A DNA stretch of 64,000 nt from Crotalaria pallida (taxonomy: Eukaryota > Streptophyta > Magnoliopsida > Fabales > Fabaceae): NCBI GenBank assembly GCA_037953625.1, contig CM075652.1:149668597-149732596 (forward strand). The letters run 5' to 3'. The position numbers were made by a program, and so were the translations under genes. Of the stretch, positions 20,590 to 31,558 are shown in pieces. Below the pieces are notes generated by a model. That model did no database searches. It saw only the letters and a list, made by a program, of their open reading frames with translations, and was not told the DNA's origin. The first letter of the stretch is position 1; each line of letters starts with the position of its first letter.

Positions 20590-21265
20590 AAAGTTGTGAC
20601 ATGTGTCAAAATGTTTAATTATTAAGAAAAAAAACAGAACAGACCAGTGGTGGTGTGTTTTCTTCTCTCTCGTCCACCATGGCCACTCCCCGCCGCCACC
20701 ACCACCGAATAGCCTTGGTGACCCACTCTCAGCTACTTTTGATTCCTAAGCTCTCATTATCTCACTCTCTCTGTAGTCGTCTCTAAAATGCTCCTCACTC
20801 CACTCTCCAGACTCCTCTACGTATCTTCTGCCAATTTTCAGTTTTATTCATAGGTCCAAGTTTTTATGTTTCTCATCGCGATTTTCCCATTAATCATGTA
20901 TCAGATATTCCACTACTCTTGTTTGGCAAGAACATGGTAGTGGGGTTCATTGATTCTTTGGCCACAAATCATGGCTATGAAGAAGCCATAAAGCAAACCC
21001 ACCAAAACAATGGCTAGAAATGCAAAATAAAATTAAAGCAATAATAATGAACCTGCCATTGCGTATAGTAGCAGTATATGAAATGGAGCAGAAGCAAGAG
21101 GCAGGCGCATACCAGCCATGGTATAAAAGCAATACCCGTCATCATAGCTGAGAGTGGATCACCAAGGCGCTTCGGTGGTGGTGGCGATGATAGCTGAGGC
21201 CTGAGAGGGAGTTCTGTTTTTTTTTTTTTTAAAAGATTTTGACACGTGTCACAATCAGGGTCGTT
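20590..21265. repeat. inverted duplication of a gene 5' region
   Basis: Arm 1 (about 20595-20740, plus) and arm 2 (about 21150-21265, minus) share GTGACAYGTGTCAAAAT, an A-run then ACAGAAC, and the block CGCCACCACCACCGAA..GCCTTGGTGA.CCACTCTCAGCTA. The spacer is about 410 bp. Transcription across both arms would give a long hairpin. Arm 2 keeps a longer open frame than arm 1. Confidence 0.6.
20686..20793 (+). CDS. short hypothetical ORF in arm 1
   Basis: CACCATGGCC is a strong plant start context and opens a 35-codon frame (MATPRRHHHRIALVTHSQ...), preceded by CT-rich leader-like sequence. The alternative frame NSLGDPLSATFDS matches arm 2's KRLGDPLSA, so arm 1 is probably a broken copy and this start may be incidental. 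Unknown family. Confidence 0.2.
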
Positions 21266-21289
21266 GGATTGATCAAACAGCCCAAACAA
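21014..21289 (-). CDS. hypothetical single-pass or two-pass membrane protein fragment
   Basis: The minus-strand open frame of 91 codons contains SPPPPKRLGDPLSAMMTGIA followed by the hydrophobic FIPWLVCACLLLLLHFIY and an aromatic tail. The true start may be the internal MMTG, because the N-terminal part overlaps what looks like leader sequence and an A-run. A palindromic G-box core (GACACGTGTC, 21240-21249) lies about 75-80 bp upstream of that Met. I do not recognise the family. It could be a 5' exon of a duplicated host gene. Confidence 0.3.
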   Translation of the reverse strand: MFGLFDQSNDPDCDTCQNLLKKKKTELPLRPQLSSPPPPKRLGDPLSAMMTGIAFIPWLVCACLLLLLHFIYCYYTQWQVHYYCFNFILHF

Positions 21290-21341
21290 ATGAAAACACT
21301 TGTGTCCATTTATATACTTACTCTTTTTTAAAATGATGATA

Positions 21342-21622
21342 CTTTATCCCGTTTGAATTATAAAAAAAATAATAATAATTTTACATTTATTAAGGAGATA
21401 GTTAATTGTATTTAATTTTCTCAATTTTATAAAAAATAGAAAGTATTTTAGAAAACTATCACCGGAAATGAAACAAAAATTAAATAAGATAACAATTTTC
21501 TAAGGATGTTTTAGAAAAATAGCATTGAGAATGAAACAAAATTTAGGAAAGTTAGTTAATTTTTGTTTATATTTTAAATCAATAAAAATATATTTTTTTC
21601 TTATATTTCAAAGCGAAGGGAG
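21342..21622. mobile_element. Stowaway-like MITE, family A
   Basis: Begins CTTTATCCCGTTTGAATTAT after TA (21340-21341) and ends TTCAAAGCGAAGGGAG before TA (21623-21624). Same family as 8282-8569 and 23218-23504, opposite orientation. Confidence 0.7.
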
Positions 21623-21624
21623 TA

Positions 21625-22481
21625 ATATTTTAAAAAGTAAAAAAAAAAAAGTGTTTTCAACATTTTATATAACAAATTAACTAATTATTAATCCAATAAT
21701 TTAATACATCTTAACCAAATCATATATCATATTGTACAATTTTTAACCATCTTTATTTATTAATGGAATTTCAATTTTTGAAACTTTTATTTACATTTTT
21801 ACTTTCTTTTTGGGATCGAGTGAGTAAATAGGTATTGATATTCTCGTTAAAGAGCCAAATACAAAATACAAATACTATTAAAAATGTACTCTTTACGTTT
21901 CATTTTAAGTATTTAAAAAAAATGTGATAACTAATGTAATGTGAAAATAATATAGTAAAATTGTCTTATTTTTAAAATAACTTTTTTTAATTTGTATAAA
22001 ATTTTTCAAATATTAGATAAATTGGAACGAAAAATGTAATATGTTTTTTTTCCTATCAAACCAATTCAACATTTAACATTACTTTTTTTTATTTGTCCTT
22101 GTCTTGAAATGCTATTACTACGACACTCCGTACATATATTTTACTTAAGGAAAATGTTAATAAGTGCTCTGAGGCATTTATTTAAAAACTAAATATAATT
22201 TAAATGCATTGAAATTTGTACTTTTTCAAGTTTTTGAGAGAAAAAAAGTGAATTTTTTAATTTTTGGAAAATTTATCAAGTGTCCTTTAGTAAGACCTTT
22301 TACATAATTATCATAACTTATTTTTAAATGATTTAGTTTTTTAAAATATTGATAGTTGGAATTTCATTGATAGTGGTTAAAATTGGAGTTATAATTATAA
22401 TAGCATTGATTGCCATTATTATAAAGATATTTATTAGAAAAGGGTAAAAATGGTAAGAAAAACATTAATTTTAAAAAAATA
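21625..22481. other. intergenic, AT-rich, no gene seen
   Basis: Low-complexity A/T with scattered MITE-like phrases (TGTACTCTTTACGTTTCATT at about 21885). No open frame of interest. Confidence 0.4.
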
Positions 22482-22494
22482 GTAATTATATATA

Positions 22495-22672
22495 GGTTGC
22501 CCACCCGATTCTCTAAGTACTACCTAGGTACATCCGGATCCGACCCGGGTCGCGTGCCTAGCTATGGCAGGTTGAGTCTCCCAACATGAATTTTCTGCAT
22601 TCACAAGGACTCGAACTCGAGACCTTGCTTAAGCGAAACCAAACCGCTTACCACTCGTCTCAATCCATGTTG
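22495..22672 (-). mobile_element. tRNA-derived SINE
   Basis: Flanked by GTAATTATATAT (22482-22493 and 22673-22684). On the minus strand the head reads GAGACGAGTGGTAAGCGG (A-box-like), then GGTCTCGAGTTCGAGTCC (a good B box, GTTCGAGTCC). A GC-rich body with GACCCGGGTC follows. About 178 bp, without a long A tail. Confidence 0.75.
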
Positions 22673-22684
22673 GTAATTATATAT

Positions 22685-23217
22685 TTTTTAATCTGATCAC
22701 TACACTCTAAAAATACACTTAAAATAAAGCAAAGAAGTAAATACTTTATATTTTAAAAAAATTAAATTTACGATATTTTTTTTTTCTAATTAAAAAAAAC
22801 TTTAAAATCACCCTTATGTTAAATAAATTTGTTCTTGTTAATATTCATAGAAAAAAAATTTAATCATAAGTTCATCATACTTGAGAATTTAAAAAAACAC
22901 ATTTTTCAATACAATTTAATTATATTTGAATACTAAACTAATGTCCTAAAAGTATTTGTTACGAGTAGCATTTTTAAATAAATTAACTATTCTTAACGAC
23001 ACCCTAAAATAAATTGTAATGAAAGTCACGCTTAGAAGACAACTTCTAGGACTTGGATTGGGAGGTTGTGAGGACTGGGAAGTGATTATGAACAGAAAAA
23101 TCAACCCGTGAATGATTGAAACACATCACTATGGCTAGTATGATGATGACAACCAGAAAAATAGGAACCAAACAAAAAGCATCGGTACTCTTTTAGTAAA
23201 TTCTTATTGCCAAACTA
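22685..23217. other. intergenic, no gene seen
   Basis: AT-rich; the 23030-23190 portion is somewhat less biased but shows no frame or repeat I can name. Confidence 0.35.
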
Positions 23218-23504
23218 CTCACTCCGTTTTGATTTATAAGGGAAAAAAACATATATATATTTTTTTAAATATAAATAAAATTAATTAATTTTATTAAATT
23301 TGTTTTATTCTCAATGTTATTTTTTTAAAACATATCTAGAAAATTGTTATCTTATTTAATTTTTATTTCATTCTCAATATTATTTTCCTAAAATATCTCT
23401 ATTTTTTTATAAATTTAAAAAAATTAAATACAATCAACTTACCTCCTTAATAAGTATAAAAGTACGGAGTAGTTAAATTTGCTTATAATTCGAGTAAGAG
23501 AAAG
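23218..23504. mobile_element. Stowaway-like MITE, family A
   Basis: Begins CTCACTCCGTTTTGATTTAT after TA (23216-23217) and ends AATTCGAGTAAGAGAAAG before TA (23505-23506). The interior matches 8282-8569 in the same orientation (CTAGAAAATTGTTATCTTAT). Confidence 0.7.
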
Positions 23505-23950
23505 TATTCTCTAAGAGTATTTTATGTCTTATTTTGGACTAACTTGTAACTTTTTATTTAATCTATGGTATATGGTAACAACTAGTAAGAGTTTAAACTT
23601 TTTATTAAAGCTATTTCAATACTTTTATGTTTTCGATATTATTTTTTTTTTTATTTTTAACCTCTTATCCTCGATCTTAAAGAATAAAGTTAAACAAATT
23701 TTTTTAAAAAACCGAAGCTTTCAACAATTTATTAGTACTCTTAAAAAAACAAAAAAAAATTATTAGTACAAACTACAAAGTAATTATTACCTTTTGATTT
23801 TTTTTCGAATTACATTAATTACCTCAAATCCAAAAGCACATTTATGTTAATTACAAAATTATTTTCATTTTTAAGATAAACTTTTCGTTATAAGTTTGAT
23901 TGTTTGTTTTTAATCAACGAGGCTAAAAACCCGAAAACAACCAAAACAAA

Positions 23951-24340
23951 CTACACTAGCCTAGGGAAAACAATCCCATAAGCATCCTCACACATCAGGT
24001 GAAATAAATTAGGGGGACAACGATCTAAAAAAGTACAACTATTATCAATACCATGACCATAATTCGCAAAAAAATATGCAGACCGATTGGTTTCTCGATA
24101 AATGTGACGGAGAGAAATATGTCTATCCAGTGGTACGAGGTTCCGAATTTTAACAATGATGAGAGACATCACAATGATTGGTAACAATAGAGATAGCCAC
24201 TCTAGAGTCCGTCTCTACCTCCAAAGCCGTAATATTTTTAGATTCCTAACCATCTTAAGGCCCCATAATAAATTCCACAGCTCTGCTTATGTTGATGAGC
24301 AAAAACCAACATTATAATAGAAGCCACGCACATCCCTTGG
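23951..24340 (-). pseudogene. LINE RNase H fragment
   Basis: The minus strand reads LEVETDSRVAISIVTNHCD (the conserved ETDS segment) and, after a frameshift, RHIYRETNRSAYFFANYGHG, then CPPNLFHLMCEDAYGIVFPR. That is the usual end of the plant LINE RNase H domain. Stops upstream show decay. Confidence 0.65.
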
Positions 24341-24384
24341 CCGTAATATTTCGTTATAAGTTTCTTTTGCATATGCATGTCTAG

Positions 24385-24385
<1 letters not shown>

Positions 24386-24434
<49 letters not shown>
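24386..24434. repeat. (TA)n microsatellite
   Basis: An uninterrupted run of about 24 TA dinucleotides. Confidence 0.95.
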
Positions 24435-24437
<3 letters not shown>

Positions 24438-25138
24438 AGATTTAAATCATAAACATAGTATATGTAGTTTTTTTTTTCTAATTTGCAATAAATAACTTTC
24501 TCACGTTTCTTTTGAAGTATATCTATGTATACATGTATATATCAAATTTTTAATTCGATTATCTATTTATTTCATTAATTATTAAATAAAATTGATTAAA
24601 TTTTTATACTTAAGTTTTAAATTACATTTAATTTTTAAATTATTTACTATTTACTTCATCGACTATTTTTACTCCATTGAAAATTTTTCAATGAGATAAA
24701 AGTAGTCGATGAAAATGCGAAGTTAATTTTACTATATCTGAAAATGGGAAGTTAATTTTGTTTTTTACTTTATATGAATTGTTATTGAGGAGTTGTCATT
24801 AACTAATAAGTATTGATAGTTGATGAAAATCGGGAGTTGTTTTACTTCATCTAATTTTTATTATAGGTCACATCTATTTTATAAAGATTAAAAATGATAG
24901 TTATTTTTTTTAGAAACTTTAAGCAGGTATTTAAACATTGCAATTTTAATTTATTAATTTTTGTCGAAAATTTCACAAATATATTATTTCACATTGATGA
25001 ACAAAGAATAAATAAAAAAAACTATAAATATCTTATAAAAAGTATAAAATAACATATAAATAGTATAGTTTTTTTTATAGAATATGACTTATTATAAATA
25101 GAATTGGTAAGAATATTTACTCGAATCAGGCTCAAGAT
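24435..25138. other. intergenic, AT-rich
   Basis: Two copies of TGAAAATGSGAAGTTAATTTT (about 24710 and 24740) and other short internal repeats. No gene. Confidence 0.4.
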
Positions 25139-25150
25139 ACCAAAACGGAA

Positions 25151-25310
25151 CCCAAGAGAGTTGGCTCTGGTGGTTAACTGGCTGGGATGCTGAGGAAGTG
25201 CGAAATCAAAGATTCGACTCCTGTTAGAGGCAACAATCTACAGGGAGATCTCGTACCATAGAGTCAAAGACTCCCTCAGTTCTAGAGTGCGTAACAAAAA
25301 AAAAAAAAAA
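25151..25310 (+). mobile_element. tRNA-derived SINE with poly-A tail
   Basis: Flanked by ACCAAAACGGAA (25139-25150) and ACCAAAACCGAA (25311-25322). The head holds GTTGGCTCTGGTGGTTAACTGG (A-box-like) and AAGATTCGACTCC (B-box-like). The 3' end is a 16-17-A run. It lies about 340 bp upstream of the FUC1-like start codon. Confidence 0.75.
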
Positions 25311-25652
25311 ACCAAAACCGAAAAACTATCACAATTACATGTTTGTTTCTTCTTGAATACTGCAAAATTTACGGAAAAGATGATATCACAGTGGTGAACA
25401 AATAAAGCCAATAAGTTTATAATCAAGGACAATAACAACAATTTAACAGCGTAAATCATGAAGAAAAAAAAAATAAATGCTTTATAAAAATGCAGTTATA
25501 AAGTAACTCATATAAAGGATTAAAAAGATAGAAACCTTGATCATTAATCCTCCTACAAAATCAACCCCACCACATTTAACGTTTCTCTTCATCCATAGCC
25601 ATAAGCATATATATATATACATATACTAACAAATAGAACAGCCAAAAGCATT

Positions 25653-28031
25653 ATGGCTAGGCTATTACTGTGTTCATCTTTCTTAGTTACTCTATTCTTT
25701 CAACTCCTCAAATTCAGCTTTTCCAGTCTCGAGCAAGTACCAACACCACCATTGCCAATTCTACCCCTCCCAACCTATTCACAGTTGAAATGGCAACAAA
25801 GGGAAATCATCATGTTCCTCCATTTTGGCGTCAACACATTCACTGATAGCGAATGGGGCACCGGCCATGAAAATCCATCAATATTCAACCCTTCTGGCCT
25901 CAACACAAGTCAATGGGCCAGTGTAGCAGCAGAAGCAGGAATTTCATTGATGATTTTAACTGCAAAGCACCATGATGGGTTCTGTCTCTGGCCTTCAAAG
26001 TACACTCAACAATCTGTGATTAGCAGCCCTTGGAAAGGTGGCAAGGGTGATGTTGTTCAAGAGTTTGTGAATGCAGCTAGTGCACAAGGTATTGATGCAG
26101 GGATTTATCTTTCACCATGGGATAAACATGAACCTAGATATGGTCATGACGTGGCTTACAATGAATACTATTTGGCTCAACTTCAAGAGCTTCTCAATAA
26201 GTGAGTTAATTAATTCATTCATTCCCATTCCCATTCCAATCTGTTGTTTCTCTTTATTTCTGTTAAATTGTTTCATTTGCTTGATGACCCTTATTTATGT
26301 TCCTCTTTTTAATTTATAGGTATCAAAATGTTAGAGAAATTTGGTTTGATGGAGCAAAGGATCCAAAAGCAAAAAATGTGTCATATTACTTCTCGGATTG
26401 GTTTTCAATGGTGAAAGAGTTGCAAAGTTCAATAAATATCTTCTCAGATGCAGGTCCTGATGTTAGGTGGGTGGGAGATGAAACAGGAACTGCAGGGGAT
26501 ACTTGTTGGTCTACCATTAATCGAACCTCTCTATCAATTGGAAATCCAGATATTGAAGAGTAAGTTCTGCTTTTAAGCTAAGCACATGAAAAAAGTTGCA
26601 ACTTTTTTTTCTTCCACTTTTCGCTACACAAAACTTTAGTGAAGTAACACATTTACACTTCACAGAGCATTCGGTGCTTATAAGGTACTACAACAAAAAG
26701 GAAAAAGTAAATAAACTGCATTCAATAATAATCGTTCCTGTCAATCAATAGTGGGTTCTGAATAAACAAATAAAAAAAAAAAAAAACTCCATACTTCTGA
26801 ACTGTCCAAGGCAAGAAATTCGTGGGTTACCAAACGTAGTTGTGGTAATGCTGGAACTCATTTTCTATTGACACTCATGTCTGCATCAACTAGTAAAAAT
26901 ATATATTAGGATTGGAATCAAATCTCTCAAAATGCCAAATTAATTATCAGTCCCATCACCTAGAATTGGAAAATGATTCTTGTACATCAAAATAGGCACA
27001 TTAATTGATTTTCTTTTGCTTATTTTAGTGTTTTTAGTAACACCAGCAAGTAGCTTGTAAGTTAGTCAATCAATTTATTTGACAGAAATTAAGCTAAATG
27101 TTAGTTTGCTTTTCATCTAATTTTATCAAACAATTCTGATGATGCAACCATCAAGTTAATCGGCTTTCAATTTTCAACCCTTAACTTACAATATTTTAGT
27201 TAGTTTATCAGTTGAATGTGTCAAACGAAGTCTTTATGACAAAATAACATGACTCTGAAGAATGACAGCGATACAACTAGGGTGGCCATAAAATTTTGTT
27301 ATGCTTATGAGTTAATTTGACAAACCTTGCCACTTGCTCATAGGTATCTCAACACTGGTGATCCAAGAGGGACAGATTGGCTACCGGCTGAATGTGATGT
27401 TTCAATCAGAAAGGGATGGTTTTGGCATAATTCAGAATCACCAAAAAAGCTAAGTGAACTGCTAGATATTTATTACAGCTCTGTTGGGAGAAATTGTTTG
27501 TTACTTCTCAACGTGCCTCCTAATACAACTGGCCTTATATCTGATACCGATGCTCATAGGTTGAAAGAATTTAGAAGTGCAATTAACGTAATTTTTCATG
27601 AGAACCTAGCTGAGAGTTGTAATATCATAGTAAGTAGCCAAAGAGGGGGTAAGGAAGGAGGTTTTGGACCAGAAAACATGTTAGATAGTGATCACTTGTG
27701 GTCATATTGGGCCCCAAAGGAACATGGTAATGAAAGTGGGCATTGGATTGAAATATGGGCTAAGGATGGGAGTTTAAGATTCAATGTGATAAGAATACAA
27801 GAAGCAATTGGGCTTGGTCAAAGGATCAAACAGCATGAAATATATGTGGATGGGAAAGTGATAATCAAAGGGACAACAGTGGGATACAAAAGGCTTTATA
27901 GACTTGATGGAGATTTGGTGCATGCACATGTTGTGAGGATCAGAATCAGAGAAGCCAGAGGAGTGCCTCTTATTTCTTCTTTTGGTTTGCATTTTGATCC
28001 TTTTTGGCACTCAAGGTTTACAGGGGTCTGA
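25653..28031 (+). CDS. FUC1: alpha-L-fucosidase 1-like, GH29 (three exons)
   Basis: Exons 25653-26200, 26320-26559 and 27344-28031, joined at GT-AG sites (AATAA|GTGAGT..TTATAG|G; GAAGA|GTAAGT..CATAG|GT), give 491 residues. Arabidopsis FUC1 is of similar size. The N-terminus is a hydrophobic signal peptide (LLLCSSFLVTLFFQLLKF), so the enzyme should be secreted to the cell wall. Catalytic-domain hallmarks are MFLHFGVNTFTDSEWGTG, TAKHHDGFCLWPS and REIWFDG. The Asp of WFDG (residue 193) is the expected nucleophile of the GH29 double-displacement reaction. The C-terminal third resembles an F5/8-type beta-sandwich (SHWIEIW-like and VRIRIREARG). Plant FUC1 members act on alpha-1,3/1,4-fucosyl linkages of glycoproteins or oligosaccharides; exact substrate cannot be read here. 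The reading frame is intact. A TATA-rich stretch lies at 25608-25619. Confidence 0.93.
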
Positions 28032-28240
28032 CAGAATTTGAGAAAAGGAGCATAAAAGTAGTCTAACAAGAATATTGAAATGTTGTTTTATGTTGTAAAG
28101 GACAGAGATAAAATGTTGCTACCTTTTCAAATTTCAAGCAAAAATAAGATGCTACTTAATTTTTTGCCATACGCTTGCTTATTCTGGATATTCGTATTCA
28201 CATCAACATTACAAACACGTGAAAATAAATTATAATATTA

Positions 28241-28427
28241 CCAAGGTGATGTTGGCCTAGTGGTGAGTTCACTAGATCCTTAACCAGTGGTCTCGAGTTC
28301 AAGTCCTGGGTATGAGCAAACACTCGTTGGGAGACCCCTCACCCCCAAGGGAGCTCCGTGGGTCGGGGTGGATTAGTTGGGCCACAAAAAGTGAAGCCCA
28401 GACTCCATCTACGAAAGCAAAAAAAAA
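28241..28427 (+). mobile_element. tRNA-derived SINE with poly-A tail
   Basis: Flanked by AATTATAATATTA (28228-28240) and AATTATTAATATTA (28427-28440). The head is GATGTTGGCCTAGTGGTGAG (A box) and GGTCTCGAGTTCAAGTCCTG (B box). The body includes CTCGTTGGGAGACCCCTCAC, and a short A run ends it. It begins about 210 bp past the FUC1-like stop codon. Confidence 0.75.
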
Positions 28428-28622
28428 ATTATTAATATTAACAATAATTTTGCTAATCATTGCTAAAGGTTTAAGGGCAATGTTTAAAAAAATTAACATA
28501 AAAAAATGTTGTATTTAATGTAGTAAAAAAAAATATGTATGATTTTCTGATGATGACCTTTCTTAGCAAAACCGTACTAAATTAACAAATTCTGCATCTT
28601 GGATTGCATTATACAGTTTATA

Positions 28623-28893
28623 CTCCCTCATGTCCAGTTAATAGGTTGCATTCTGTAAGAATTTTTCAGTATTATTTATAAGTTATTTTGTATTTTTTAA
28701 AATATATTTATTACCTTTTTTTATTATTTATTTTTTGTTCATTAATGTAAAATAATATAATGTCAATTTTTTAATGTAAGTAAAGAGGATAAATTATAAT
28801 ATTAAAATATTTTTTAAAGTTTTAAGAAATATATCAATCTTTCTTAATATATATCATATGATTAAATATGAGCTATAAACATGATAAAGAGAG
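28623..28893. mobile_element. Stowaway-like MITE
   Basis: CTCCCTCATGTCCAGTTAAT after TA (28621-28622). The other end GATAAAGAGAG lies before TA (28894-28895) and is eroded. Confidence 0.5.
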
Positions 28894-28895
28894 TA

Positions 28896-29777
28896 TTGTT
28901 CATAATCATAGTTATATGTTGGGGTATCCCTTCTCCTCTCTTTTAAAATTGAATTTGAAATAGTTGATTTTTCTTCATTTTTGTTGTAAATTATTTTCTG
29001 TAATAATCATTATGATGTTTTTAATCTCCTTAAATTGTTGCCAACAAGTGTTGGTTTAGCGGTTGGTGATTTGGTTTTTAAGGTGTTCCTTGCAAATATG
29101 CACAGATTCAATGAATTAAAACTTAAAAGTCACTCATGATCGACTTAATTATTTTAAAAATCAATTATGGTGGCATTCGATAAATAATCTAGTAATATAA
29201 TACCAAAATTTTTAAAAAAAATTAATAATGCTACTATCACTTTGCACAACTCATTTTTTGGTAGTTACTGTTTATGGTGATTGGTGAATAACTAAAATGG
29301 CGTAAGTGTACTTTTGGTAGTATATTAATTTGATCAATTTGACAAATTTAGTGCTTTTTTTTTTAATTTAGTAAATTTATTCCCTCAATTTTTCATCTGT
29401 GATAATTCAATAAATATATTCCCTCGATTTTTCAGTTAAAATTGCCAATAATGAGGTTGACATGACAAATGCCTGAATATGTGTCAACCTCTCATTAATT
29501 CTAGTGAAATTTCTTTTAATTATTTTGATTAAAAATATTAAAACATTGTTAAACCTTACCTAAGATTAACAACGTTAATATCGACTCCTTAAAACATTGA
29601 CTGCTTCTTACATGAGCTCAAATTTGTACAACTTGTCACCTCCGCAACTTCGAGTGGATTTTAGCACCATCCTCATTTTGTTTTGGACAAAAAAAAAAAG
29701 GTTCAGTTTTCCCTTTGTTTAAGGACAATGGATTAAATTGTCCTCCTACTTTCTCTTATTTAACTTTTTTCCATTAA
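28896..29777. other. intergenic, repeat debris
   Basis: About 29045-29070 (TTGGTTTAGCGGTTGGTGAT) resembles a Pol III A box of another SINE. About 29370-29450 holds two copies of AATTTATTCCCTCAATTTTTCA-type text. No gene supported. Confidence 0.35.
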
Positions 29778-29807
29778 CTAGCGTAATTTCCCATGCTTTG
29801 CACAGGG
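29778..29807 (-). mobile_element. Helitron-like 3' terminus (minus strand)
   Basis: On the minus strand CCCTGTGC-AAA-GCATGGG forms a near-hairpin, followed by AAATTACG and then CTAG abutting T. This is the classic Helitron 3' end (subterminal hairpin, 8-12 nt, CTRR, insertion before T). The stem carries two mismatches, so the copy is old. The body would lie to the right (about 29.8-30.6 kb) and includes an unusual GC-rich patch. The 5' TC end was not located. Confidence 0.45.
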
Positions 29808-30627
29808 TCGTCTCAAACATTTTGGGACTCTGTGCAATAATAAATAATGAGGTTCCCTTAAAAAAATAAAATAATTTGTAAAAAAAATTATTTCGTATAA
29901 ATTAATCATTATATATAAAATATTTTATTACATGACTTCGCAACTCACTTTTATAATTAAATCTCACTTGAAAAATACCATTTTTCTATTTTTTTTTATT
30001 GCGGGTCTGCGTGTGCGATGGTCCGTTGATTGCCGGTCTGCGTGCGCAGTGGACTATGAGTCTGCGACTGTGCGACAACAATCAATGGGGACGGGGGAGT
30101 GGCATGCAGCGATGAGGCTGTAACTGTGAGGGCGTGAGGCAAGGTGCTATTGATGTGGCGTGAATTGTGGCCTATGGGTCTGATTTTTCACAAAGGAGAT
30201 GAAAATTGAAAACGTGGTAATAGACAAAGTAAGAGTCAAAACGCAAAACGTAAGTAGAACAGTTGGTTGTTGGCAATGATAGTATAACAATAGGATTCTT
30301 AATAGTTAATTCTTATTTTTTGTAATGTGAGAAATACATGTTGAAACTATTTTTTTTTTAAAGTTTTAGTTAAAACTTCAAGGCCCAAAGTTAAGCCCTA
30401 TTGTTATATAAAATATTTTTAATTTTTCATATATTAATAATAATTAGTTTTTTTTTTAATTTTTCTAGAAGTATACTATAAAGGGAAAAAAATTTGGGGG
30501 CCCCTAAAAATCGGGGCCCCTATGCTATCGCACCTGCTCGAACATGTGTCTAGACAGTCCCGCTTTGCACTTGATGGTAATTGATATCCAAAAACCTTAA
30601 TATGAGTTGAAATTGAAATAAATATTA
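29808..30627. other. GC-richer patch within a probable Helitron-like or unknown repeat
   Basis: 30000-30180 is rich in GTCTGCG / GTGCG words (GCGGGTCTGCGTGTGCGATG, then GCCGGTCTGCGTGCGCAGTG), in contrast with the flanks. GGGGGCCCC and GGGGCCCC occur 8 nt apart at about 30496-30520. The 63-codon frame at 29932-30123 is not recognisable. Confidence 0.3.
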
Positions 30628-30938
30628 GTCCCTCTAGTCTTATTTATAGGGTATACTTATCCATATCACACGGATCAAGGAAGGTAGTTAAGTTTTTTGA
30701 TACTTTAAAAAAAATACATTGACATTACAATTTTACCCTCTTATCTTGTATTGGGAATTTCATAATGTATTATTTCACATTAGTGAATAAATGACAAATA
30801 AAAAAAAATAGCAATAAATGCTTCATGGAAAATGCAAAATGCCCTATAAATAGCACCAAAAAATTCTTCTAGAATGTGCCCTATAAATAGCACAAAAAAT
30901 TCTTCTAGAATGTGCCCTATAAATAAGACCGGACGGAG
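30628..30938. mobile_element. Stowaway-like MITE with internal tandem repeat
   Basis: GTCCCTCTAGTCTTATTTAT after TA (30626-30627) and AAATAAGACCGGACGGAG before TA (30939-30940). Near the right end the phrase AAAATTCTTCTAGAATGTGC followed by CCTATAAATA is repeated in tandem (about 30857-30925). Confidence 0.7.
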
Positions 30939-30940
30939 TA

Positions 30941-31558
30941 TTTTATAAAAATTAATTAATATGACTTTTTGTTTGTAGCCGTATTTTTATTAGGAGTTGA
31001 GGAAGGAGGAGAGCAAACATTGTTGGTGCCTTAGCGAGACCCTTTTTTTAATTCCGGATTAAGAATAGGTCATATGTTTTTAATTAATGAATAAATATTT
31101 TCTAAACTATTCCCAAAAATGTCACATGTTGTAAGTGAGTAAATCACATTTTGGGAAAACAATCATCAATGCACATTACTCCGTATCTCGAGAATCTAAA
31201 AAATGCATTTTTCAATGGTTATTTACTACATTTAGCTTCTTAACCAATGCACCAAAGGCACTTGTTAGCATTTGCCTTAAAAAAAATCACCATTAAAAAA
31301 AATTACATACTTTCTCTGAAAAGTAAAAGAAGATATATAGCATATGTTATTGTGTTCGTGAGATGATTGCAAATTGATGTTCTCCCGAAGAATTAGAAAA
31401 CTACATTATATTCTCAATTAAGGTTGCGCTAGTTCTAGCAGTAGAGATACATTTTGACATTGATATATTTTCTTTTCTAAAATATTAATATTCCAACAAC
31501 ATATGACATGTTGTGTTATCTATATATACTCTGGCAAGGGTTTGTCATTGTAGGAGTA
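30941..31558. other. intergenic, downstream of the P450 gene
   Basis: AT-rich, no gene. The 3' UTR of the minus-strand P450 gene should extend into about 31300-31558. No convincing poly-A signal stands out. Confidence 0.35.

Noticed and set aside
22495..22672. functional tRNA gene
   Set aside because: Only A/B-box similarity; it does not fold into a cloverleaf by eye and is flanked by a target duplication, so it is a SINE.
24386..24434. possible origin or matrix-attachment region at the long TA run
   Set aside because: A simple microsatellite is sufficient; no further evidence.
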